Shown here in pieces: positions 57,893-64,000 of a DNA stretch of 64,000 bases. Origin of the DNA: JBHIYN01 sp041984235 (lineage in GTDB: Bacteria; Pseudomonadota; Gammaproteobacteria; Ga0077536); contig JBHIYN010000022.1 in the NCBI GenBank assembly GCA_041984235.1, forward strand, positions 1-64,000, read 5' to 3'. The notes under the pieces were generated by a model, which searched no databases, was not told the DNA's origin, and was given only the letters and a program-made list of their open reading frames with translations. A program made the position numbers and the translations under genes. Within the stretch, counting starts at the first letter, position 1, and each line of letters opens with the position of its first letter.

Positions 57893-59497
57893 ATGGCCGC
57901 ACGCAGCGAGAGACGCAGCTTCTGGACCTGGGGCTACGTCTCCGACGAGCCCACCGACGAGCAGCGCCGGGCGGCGGCGAAGGGTCTCGCCGCGCGCCTC
58001 GGTGCGCAGGTCGAGCCGCCACCGGTGCCGCGTATCGAGGACATTGCCCTGCGCGCGCCGCGCATCGCGGTGCCGGACCGGCTCGCCGGCTGGGTCACGA
58101 GCGATCATGCCGAGCGCGTCACGCACACCCACGGCGGTCACCCCGTCGAGCTGCTGAGCGCACTGCGCGGCGAGTTCCCGCGGCCGCCCGACGCGGTCGC
58201 CCACCCGCGTAACGAGGACGAGCTGGAGGCGACCCTGGCGTGGTGTGATGCCGAGGGCATCACCGCCATTCCCTACGGCGGCGGCACCACGGTAGTGTGG
58301 GGCGTCAACGTGCCGGAGACCTGCGAGCGCGCCGTGACCATCGACCTCGACCATATGAACGGCGTGCTCGAGATCGACGAGATCTCGCGCGCCGGCCGCT
58401 TCCAGGCCGGCATCCTGGGGCCCGATCTCGAAGCCGCACTGAAGCCGCACGATCTCACCCTGCGCCACTACCCGCAGAGCTTCCCGTGGTCGACCGTGGG
58501 CGGCTGGGTGGCAACCCGCTCGGGCGGCCACTACGCGACCAACCACACCCACATCGACGATTTCGTCGAGGCCACCCGCATGCTGACTCCGGCCGGCTGG
58601 TTCGAGACCCGCCGGCTACCCGGCAGCGGCGCCGGGCCGAGCCCGGATCGCCTGGTCATCGGTTCCGAAGGGATCCTAGGCATCATCAGCGAGTGCTGGC
58701 TGCGCCTGCAGAAGCGACCCTGCTTTCGTGCCACCGCCGGGGTCGTGTTCCCGGGCTGGGAGGCCGGCTACAGCGCGGTACGTCACATCGTGCAGGCCAA
58801 GCTGTGGCCGGCCAACCTGCGCATCCTCGACCCGGTCGAGGCCGGCTACAACGCCGGCCTCAACGGCCACCAGGCGCTGGTCATCATCGGCTTCGAGTCC
58901 TCCGAGATGTCGCAGGCCGCCAACATGCGCGAAGCGGTCGAGATCGCGCGCGACCACGGCGGTCTCATCGACGACGCCGACGTACTCATCGACGATGGCC
59001 GCGGTGCCCCGACCGGCCGCGGCGGTGCGGTCGGCGCCTGGCGCGACGCCTTCATCGGCGTCAACGCCGGGCTCACCAACGGTCTCGGCTTGCTCGCCGA
59101 CACCTTCGAGACCGCGATCACCTGGGATCGCTGGCCCGCGTTCGACGCCAGCGTGCGTGAGCGCGTCGGACGCGTGCTGCGCGAGACGCTGGGCGACGGC
59201 GCGCGGCTCGCCTGCCGCTTCACCCACGTCTATCCCGACGGCCCGGCGCCCTACTACTCGTTCTCCGGCATCGCCCCGCGCGGCGCCGAGGCCGAGCTGT
59301 GGCGGGTGATCAAGGACGAGGCCACCGCGGCGGTGGTCGATGCCGGCGGCACCGTCACCCACCACCACGCCGTCGGCCGCATGCACGCCGCCGGCTGGGC
59401 GCGGCAGCGCCCGCCACTGTTCGGCGACGTGCTGCGCGCGGCCAAGCGCACGCTGGACCCCAACGGCATCCTCAACCCGGGCGTGCTCATCGACTAG
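57893..59497 (+). CDS. FAD-binding oxidase, alkyldihydroxyacetonephosphate synthase-like
   Basis: A 534-residue VAO/PCMH-fold flavoprotein starting at MAARSERRSFWTWGYVSDEP. FAD-binding loops are visible as 'ITAIPYGGGTTVVWGVN' and 'STVGGWVATRSGGHYAT'. The C-terminal 'GGTVTHHHAVGRMHAAGW' contains the triple-histidine of alkyl-DHAP synthase (AGPS) relatives, and 'KRTLDPNGILNPGVL' ends the family. In bacteria such proteins are often called FAD-linked oxidases of unknown substrate; ether-lipid synthesis is possible but not supported by neighbours. Confidence 0.8.
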   Translation: MAARSERRSFWTWGYVSDEPTDEQRRAAAKGLAARLGAQVEPPPVPRIEDIALRAPRIAVPDRLAGWVTSDHAERVTHTHGGHPVELLSALRGEFPRPPDAVAHPRNEDELEATLAWCDAEGITAIPYGGGTTVVWGVNVPETCERAVTIDLDHMNGVLEIDEISRAGRFQAGILGPDLEAALKPHDLTLRHYPQSFPWSTVGGWVATRSGGHYATNHTHIDDFVEATRMLTPAGWFETRRLPGSGAGPSPDRLVIGSEGILGIISECWLRLQKRPCFRATAGVVFPGWEAGYSAVRHIVQAKLWPANLRILDPVEAGYNAGLNGHQALVIIGFESSEMSQAANMREAVEIARDHGGLIDDADVLIDDGRGAPTGRGGAVGAWRDAFIGVNAGLTNGLGLLADTFETAITWDRWPAFDASVRERVGRVLRETLGDGARLACRFTHVYPDGPAPYYSFSGIAPRGAEAELWRVIKDEATAAVVDAGGTVTHHHAVGRMHAAGWARQRPPLFGDVLRAAKRTLDPNGILNPGVLID

Positions 59498-59512
59498 CGC
59501 ACGGGCGCGCGG

Positions 59513-60361
59513 CTATTGCGGCTTGCGGAACAGCAGCGTCATGCGCGTCGACTCGCCGATTGCCGCCATCTTCGCCCGCGTTTCCGGATCCTCGCCGGTA
59601 CCGGAGAAGCTCGGCGGCAGGCGCCACACGTAATCGTTGGTGGTCGGCTGGTCCTTGGGGTTGAGGTTGACCGGGCTGCTGCCGACGTACTCGAAACCGG
59701 CCTGCGCCAGGCGCACGATGACAAAGCTCTTCTTCAGGTAGCCCTTGGCGCCGTCGGCCCAGGTATCCGGCGCGGTTTCCGGCGCCATGTGCTGCACCAC
59801 GCCGACGATGCCGCCGGGCTTCAGCACGCGGTAGACGTCGGCCAGCGCGGCGCTGAGATAGCCGCCCTCGCGCTCGAAACGCGCCAGGTTGTGCAGGGCG
59901 CGGATCAGCAGCACCGCGTCGGCCTGGCCGGCGAACCGCTCGGGCATGGCGCCGAACACAAAGGCGTCGACGGCCGCACCGCCGTCACCAGCCCAGCCGC
60001 GCGCCTCGCTGCTCCAGTCCTCGACCCAGGTCTTCTTCGCTTCGAGAAAGGCGTCATCGTAGAAATTGAATCGCGGATACATGTCGAGCGCGTAGTCGGC
60101 GCCGATCAGCCGGCCCTGCGGGCCCAGCCAGGGCGCGAGGATCTTCGAGTACCAGCCGCGCCCCGGCAGCGCCTCGACCACGGTCATGCCGGGCTCGATG
60201 CCGAAGAAGGCGAGCGTCTCGCGCGGGTGCCGCGCTGCGTAGCGTGCCTTGACCGCGTCGGGCTGGGCGGCCAGTACCGCGTCCAGCGGCGCAGCCTGTA
60301 ACGAAACCAGGGGCAGCAGGGCCAGGGTGGCGAATACGGTCAGGCAGGCGAGTCGAAGCAT
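59513..60361 (-). CDS. Exported class I methyltransferase-like protein
   Basis: A 282-residue protein with a signal peptide (start MLRLACLTVFATLALLPLVS, cleavage near 'LQAAPL') followed by a SAM-methyltransferase-like fold: 'GIEPGMTVVEALPGRGWYSK', 'LGPQGRLIGADYALDMYP' and 'RVLKPGGIVGVVQHMAPETA'. Periplasmic relatives are common in Gammaproteobacteria and Alphaproteobacteria, but a periplasm has no known SAM supply, so the activity is obscure. Start placed at the signal peptide rather than an upstream in-frame ATG. Confidence 0.72.
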   Translation of the reverse strand: MLRLACLTVFATLALLPLVSLQAAPLDAVLAAQPDAVKARYAARHPRETLAFFGIEPGMTVVEALPGRGWYSKILAPWLGPQGRLIGADYALDMYPRFNFYDDAFLEAKKTWVEDWSSEARGWAGDGGAAVDAFVFGAMPERFAGQADAVLLIRALHNLARFEREGGYLSAALADVYRVLKPGGIVGVVQHMAPETAPDTWADGAKGYLKKSFVIVRLAQAGFEYVGSSPVNLNPKDQPTTNDYVWRLPPSFSGTGEDPETRAKMAAIGESTRMTLLFRKPQ

Positions 60362-60419
60362 GGCGTTCTCCGGTTGCAGGCAGCGAGGTACGGATGGCGC
60401 TGCACAGTATTGCATGGCC

Positions 60420-60815
60420 TCAGCCACCGCCGAACAGCCAGCGGTGCAGCAGCCGGCCGGGCGCGAAGGCAAACGCTCCGGCAATCAGCAGGCCGCCGCA
60501 GTAGAGCCCGATCATCGCGGCCCGGTGGACCGCAACATGCCCACCACGCACCGCCAGCCACGCGAGCGGCACCGTCACCAGCGTGAGCACGCTGAGGCCG
60601 TGGATGAAGCCGAAGTGATCGAGCCAGCGCGGTCCGACCGCGGCCGGCAACCACAGCGACACGACCGCGGTCGTGCCCATCAGCACGAGGTAGACGCGGC
60701 CCAGCGCGCGATGGCCCGGCGTGCCCTTCGGCCGCAGCATCAGCCAAGTGCCAATCAGGAAAGCGGGAAGCACGCTGGCCAGGTGCGCTGCCGCGAGCTG
60801 TCCGTAAGTCGGCAC
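60420..60815 (-). CDS. Small membrane protein, DUF2306-like
   Basis: About 131 residues from the GTG at 60815, with four hydrophobic helices ('LASVLPAFLIGTWLMLRP', 'LGRVYLVLMGTTAVVSLWL', 'FIHGLSVLTLVTVPLAWLAV', 'AAMIGLYCGGLLIAGAFAFA'). The His-rich 'GTPGHRALGRVY' and 'VHRAAMIGLY' patterns match the DUF2306 family of predicted haem-binding-like membrane proteins. It follows the DUF4239 gene by 17 bases. Function unknown. Confidence 0.6.
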   Translation of the reverse strand: MPTYGQLAAAHLASVLPAFLIGTWLMLRPKGTPGHRALGRVYLVLMGTTAVVSLWLPAAVGPRWLDHFGFIHGLSVLTLVTVPLAWLAVRGGHVAVHRAAMIGLYCGGLLIAGAFAFAPGRLLHRWLFGGG

Positions 60816-60832
60816 CGCGGGCAGCCCGCTGC

Positions 60833-61636
60833 TCAGTCCGGACCGCGGGCCGGGGGCACGGTGGCGTGCAGCAGGGCGTGCATGCTGTCCTGCGGCACCT
60901 CGATGAGACCGCGCCGCGGACGGTCCAGGTCGATGATCACGAAGACCAGCAGCACCACCAGCACGATCAGCGCCAGGTTGGCCAGCGAGACGCGGTTGCC
61001 GGCGGTGCCCGAGGTGTAGCCGACCAGGCAGGCGGTCACGACGAAGGCGATGAACATCAGCAGCATGACGGCTTCCGGCACGTGACGCTCCAGCGCCGCC
61101 TGGCGCAGGCCGTAGGCGTCGATGGCCTGGTTCAGCGCCTGCACGTAGAGACCGCTGGTGACCGCACCCGGATCGGTCCGCACCGCCGCCACGGCCAGCG
61201 CCCACAGCCCGCTGATGGCGCGCTCGGTGCGCGCCGCGGCCGCGGCACGTTCGCGCGCGTGATCCAGCGAGATGCGGGCAGAGTCGACGCGCAGCGCAAG
61301 GTAGGCGCGCAGGGCCTCGCGGGTCTGCTCGCGCACCGCCTCCGGCAGCAAATCGGTACGCAGCAGCGCCGTGCCAATGGCGTTCGCTTCCTCGACCACC
61401 GCGATGCTGCGCGCGTCGTAGCGTTGCAGCGAGAGCGAGAAGGTGAACCCGAGCAGCAGCGCGAGCACGCCGAGCAGCGAGGCCTGGATGGCGCCGATCT
61501 GGTTGCGCACCGTGTCCGGCACCTGGCGTGAGACGCGACGCCCGAGGCGGAACCCGGCCTCCAGGGCGACCAGCAGCAAGACCAGCAACAGGCCCACGAT
61601 CAGGGTGCTGCCGTGGTCGTACATCAGGTCGTGCAT
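60833..61636 (-). CDS. DUF4239-family membrane protein
   Basis: 267 residues: two helices at the N-terminus ('LIVGLLLVLLLVALEAGF' and 'ASLLGVLALLLGFTFSLSLQ'), a soluble middle domain of helices with Arg/Glu/Ala-rich sequence, and two helices near the C-terminus ('AVMLLMFIAFVVTACLVGYT', 'LANLALIVLVVLLVFVIIDL'). This is the DUF4239 arrangement ('bestrophin-like' in some annotations). Codirectional between DUF4870 and DUF2306 genes with short gaps. Function unknown. Confidence 0.72.
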   Translation of the reverse strand: MHDLMYDHGSTLIVGLLLVLLLVALEAGFRLGRRVSRQVPDTVRNQIGAIQASLLGVLALLLGFTFSLSLQRYDARSIAVVEEANAIGTALLRTDLLPEAVREQTREALRAYLALRVDSARISLDHARERAAAAARTERAISGLWALAVAAVRTDPGAVTSGLYVQALNQAIDAYGLRQAALERHVPEAVMLLMFIAFVVTACLVGYTSGTAGNRVSLANLALIVLVVLLVFVIIDLDRPRRGLIEVPQDSMHALLHATVPPARGPD

Positions 61637-61643
61637 GGTGGTA

Positions 61644-62666
61644 TCAACGCAGGAAACGAATGGTCATGGGGTAACGGAAATGCTGGCCGTCGCTGGCGCG
61701 CACGGCGCCGATGATGGTGAACACGATGTGCCAGATCCACAGCAGTATCAGCAGCAGGAAGCCGATCAGCACCAGCGCCAGGGCGAGACACAGCAGGCTG
61801 AAGACCAGCACCGTGAGCTGGAAGTTGAGCGCCTCGCGGCCCTGCTCGTCGATGAACGGATGCGCCCGGCGATTGACCAGCCACACGACCAGCGGCACCA
61901 CCAGGCTGCCGAACGGCACCACGTAGCCTGCCAGCCCGCACAGGTGACAGGCCATGGCAATGCGCCGGGCGTCGGCGTCTTCGGCCTGCGGCGGCATGCT
62001 GCCCTCGCCGCCGGCGCCGGCCGAGGCCACTTCGGTGACGACGAACACGAAGCCGATCACCGTGGTCACGACACCGACCGCCATGAGCACGATACCGAAG
62101 ACGATGGCGAAGGTCGGGTCGTGCAGGCCGTGCTCCACCTCCAGCGTCATGGCGCGTACCTGCGCGCCGTACTCGACGTCCTCGCCGACCGCGGCATCGA
62201 CCACGATGCGGCCATCGGCGGGCGCGGCGAACTTGCGCAGGGCGAAGCGCACGTCGAGCGTTCCGCCGTCGAGTGCGAGATGCTCGGCCGTCACGCTGTG
62301 CGAAAACTCGCTCGCGGCGTCGCGCCAGTCGACGGCATGCCGGTCCTCGACCAGGACGTTGCCCGCACCGTCTCGCACGCTGTAGCGGACCGGAATGCGG
62401 TAACGCCCGCTGTAGCGCGGCTCGCCGGCCTCGAGGTTCTCCTGCACCGATGTCGTGCCGACTTCGAGCGCGTAGACCAGCCGCGCCAGGCCGTCGGCCT
62501 CGATCTCGATGCCGCGCTCATTGAGCCCGGCCTGCGGGTCGACCACGATCGCCGCCGCGCGCGGCGGATCCAGCGCCTCCATCAGCGCGCCGCCGAGCGG
62601 CACGCAGCTGCCCAGCAGCACGATGCCACCTAGCAGCAGGACGGTGAGGGCACGTTTGCGGGTCAT
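61644..62666 (-). CDS. Membrane protein with C-terminal DUF4870 (Tic20-like) domain
   Basis: 340 residues. A lipoprotein-like N-terminus ('VLLLGGIVLLGSCVPLGG') leads an extracytoplasmic beta-rich region (about 35-180), then helices at about 190-215, and a DUF4870 domain from about 235 ('IAMACHLCGLAGYVVPFGSL', 'FIDEQGREALNFQLTVLVF', 'IIGAVRASDGQHFRYPMTI'). The DUF4870 part is usually a stand-alone 110-residue protein; fusion to a sensor-like exported half is less common. Function unknown. Confidence 0.7.
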   Translation of the reverse strand: MTRKRALTVLLLGGIVLLGSCVPLGGALMEALDPPRAAAIVVDPQAGLNERGIEIEADGLARLVYALEVGTTSVQENLEAGEPRYSGRYRIPVRYSVRDGAGNVLVEDRHAVDWRDAASEFSHSVTAEHLALDGGTLDVRFALRKFAAPADGRIVVDAAVGEDVEYGAQVRAMTLEVEHGLHDPTFAIVFGIVLMAVGVVTTVIGFVFVVTEVASAGAGGEGSMPPQAEDADARRIAMACHLCGLAGYVVPFGSLVVPLVVWLVNRRAHPFIDEQGREALNFQLTVLVFSLLCLALALVLIGFLLLILLWIWHIVFTIIGAVRASDGQHFRYPMTIRFLR

Positions 62667-62785
62667 GAGGGGGCGGGCGTTACAGGCGTGGCGGCAGTAT
62701 AACGGCCGCGCCCGCGCCGACGGCGGTGCGATTGGCTACCATGTCGGCGCACATCCCTGCGACCCGCACCACGAGGAGGAACAGC

Positions 62786-63466
62786 ATGAGCGGACGCCTG
62801 CGCGACAAGCGCGTACTGCTTACCCAGGCCGCCGATTTCATGGGCCCGATCACCGCCGAGGTCTTCGCCGAGGAAGGCGCGGCCGTGATTGCCGACCAGC
62901 GCGACCCGAGCGCAGCCGGCGCGTGCGAAGCGGCGGTAGCCGAGGCCGGCGAAATCGACGTGCTGGTCGCCAACCTCGCCGGGCCGACCAGCTCGGGCGT
63001 GGCCGCCCACGAGCTCGGCGACGACGCGTTCGAGCGCGCCTTCGCGACCATGGTCTATCCCCTGCACCGCCTGACCCGCGCCGTGCTGCCGCAGATGCTC
63101 GCGCGCGGGCGCGGCAAGATCGTCGTCTACGGCAGCGCCTCGGCGCTGCGCGGCATGAAGACCCTGGCCGCCTACAGCGCCGCGCGTGCGGCCCAGCTCG
63201 GCTACGTGCAGGCGGTCGGCGTGGAGGTCGCGCCGCACAACATACAGGTCAACCTGATCGCGCAGAACTACGTCGAGAGCAAGGATTACTACCCGCCGGA
63301 GCTGATGGAGAAGGCCTCGTTCCGCCAGTCGCTAGCGCGCCAGGTGCCGGCCGGTCGCCTCGGCACGCCGCGCGAGGACGCCGCGTTCGCGCTGTTCCTC
63401 GCCAGCGACGAAGCCGGCTTCTTCGCCGGCCAGGGCTTTCCGTTCTGCGGCGGCTGGGTGCAATGA
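62786..63466 (+). CDS. Halohydrin dehalogenase (short-chain dehydrogenase-fold)
   Basis: A 226-residue SDR-fold protein that lacks the NAD(P)-binding TGxxxGxG motif and instead shows both halohydrin dehalogenase signatures: T13-x4-F18-x-G20 ('LLTQAADFMG') and S117-x12-Y130-x3-R134, with arginine replacing the usual SDR lysine. 'AQNYVESKDYYPPELMEK' then 'RLGTPREDAAFALFLASDEA' corresponds to the halide-site and C-terminal regions of Hhe enzymes. These expel halide from vicinal halo-alcohols to give epoxides, and reverse this with other nucleophiles. GAGGAGGA precedes the ATG. It is followed by a gamma-glutamyltransferase. Confidence 0.85.
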   Translation: MSGRLRDKRVLLTQAADFMGPITAEVFAEEGAAVIADQRDPSAAGACEAAVAEAGEIDVLVANLAGPTSSGVAAHELGDDAFERAFATMVYPLHRLTRAVLPQMLARGRGKIVVYGSASALRGMKTLAAYSAARAAQLGYVQAVGVEVAPHNIQVNLIAQNYVESKDYYPPELMEKASFRQSLARQVPAGRLGTPREDAAFALFLASDEAGFFAGQGFPFCGGWVQ

Positions 63467-63497
63467 CGCTGCCGCAGGTACCGGCCGGGATTCGCCC

Positions 63498-64000
63498 ATG
63501 ATCGACCCGGCCCTGCCCTACCCCTCGCAGCGCGCACCGCTGGGCGCCGCCAACGTGGTCGCGACCTCGCAGCCGCTGGCGGCGCAGGCCGGGCTCGACA
63601 TGCTGCGGCGTGGCGGCAACGCGGCCGATGCCGCGCTCGCCGCGGCCATCACGCTGACCGTGGTCGAGCCGTGCAGCAACGGCATCGGCTCCGATGCCTT
63701 CGCGCTGATCTGGGACGGCACCCGCCTGCACGGCCTCAACGGCTCCGGCCGGGCGCCGGCGGCGTGGACACCGGACTACTTTGCCGGGCGCGAGCGCATG
63801 CCGCAGTTCGGCTGGGACTCGGTCACGGTGCCGGGCGCGGTCGCGAGCTGGGCGGAGCTGTCCACGCGCTTCGGCCGGCTGCCGTTCGAAACCCTGTTCG
63901 AAGCCGCCATCGACTACGCCGGGCAGGGCTTCCAGGTCGGGCCGCGCACGGCCTGGCACTGGGCGCACGACCCGCCGGCCTACTACTCCGAATTTGCCGA
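63498..64000 (+). CDS. Gamma-glutamyltransferase, N-terminal part (runs off the window)
   Basis: The first 167 codons of a gamma-glutamyltranspeptidase-like Ntn-hydrolase: 'GAANVVATSQPLAAQAGLDM', 'RRGGNAADAALAAAITLTVV', 'EPCSNGIGSDAFALIWDG' and 'GSGRAPAAWTPDYFA'. The autoprocessing threonine lies beyond the window end. Such proteins cleave glutathione or gamma-glutamyl conjugates; here it could process glutathione adducts made during dehalogenation, but that is inference. It starts 31 bases after the halohydrin dehalogenase stop. Confidence 0.9.
   Translation, partial: MIDPALPYPSQRAPLGAANVVATSQPLAAQAGLDMLRRGGNAADAALAAAITLTVVEPCSNGIGSDAFALIWDGTRLHGLNGSGRAPAAWTPDYFAGRERMPQFGWDSVTVPGAVASWAELSTRFGRLPFETLFEAAIDYAGQGFQVGPRTAWHWAHDPPAYYSEFA

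Overview
This 64 kb window is GC-rich chromosomal DNA (about two thirds or more G+C by eye, not computed) from an aerobic proteobacterium. A gammaproteobacterial aromatic degrader seems likely: there is a hexameric-type citrate synthase, a PEP-CTERM protein, a TraR/DksA zinc-finger protein, GGDEF/EAL signalling and very dense accessory catabolism. The lineage is inference only. Genes are tightly packed, often with ATGA/GTGA/TTGA stop-start overlaps, and no gap exceeds about 225 bases. I saw no rRNA, tRNA, CRISPR array or intact insertion sequence.

Layout. (1) 1-5.6 kb: the end of a PstS-like protein, then a homoprotocatechuate-type meta-cleavage locus. A MarR/HpaR regulator, an FAA hydrolase and a DapA-like aldolase run leftward; hpaF, hpaE and a LigA/LigB-type extradiol dioxygenase run rightward. 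A shared divergent promoter carries a palindromic operator. (2) 5.8-13.4 kb: histidine phosphatase, GGDEF/EAL enzyme, cytochrome P450, MetE-like zinc protein, glutaredoxin-CcdA fusion and ArsC-like protein. (3) 13.4-23 kb: a one-directional array with a p-cresol-methylhydroxylase-like flavocytochrome, a Tat protein, a PhzS-like monooxygenase, 2-aminomuconate deaminase, both subunits of 2-aminophenol 1,6-dioxygenase, and a LolA-like plus RND exporter pair whose RND member carries a cyclic-nucleotide-binding tail. A 157 bp inverted-repeat element follows. (4) 23.2-30.5 kb: MaoC hydratase, citrate synthase, TSUP permease, YdbL-like lipoprotein, an IpdAB-like CoA transferase and a YdbH-like envelope protein.

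(5) 30.5-41.2 kb is the most striking block. It has a leftward TPP enzyme - soluble catabolic reductive dehalogenase - 3-oxoadipate enol-lactonase - GST array, a PcpA/LinE-like hydroquinone 1,2-dioxygenase, and a divergent maleylacetate reductase - GST - 2Fe-2S ferredoxin set. Together these could dehalogenate a halophenol or haloquinol, open the ring and deliver 3-oxoadipate. (6) 41.3-44.7 kb: LysR, IlvD-type dehydratase and HAD phosphatase, with visibly lower GC. (7) 44.8-50 kb: TetR regulator, VanA-like Rieske oxygenase, the two-subunit HapCD/PnpCD hydroquinone dioxygenase and its semialdehyde dehydrogenase. The TetR/Rieske intergenic region holds a perfect 16 bp palindrome. A near-identical operator with the same -10 spacing precedes the P450 35 kb away, so both are probably one regulon. 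(8) 50-64 kb: MarR/Dps, esterase and flavin monooxygenases, PhyH dioxygenase, LLM oxidoreductase, CitE-like lyase, an FAD-linked oxidase, membrane proteins, a short-chain protein with both halohydrin dehalogenase signatures, and the start of a gamma-glutamyltransferase.

Overall the window reads as a catabolic island for phenolic, aminophenolic and halogenated aromatics, with several independent ring-cleavage enzymes and two unrelated kinds of dehalogenase.
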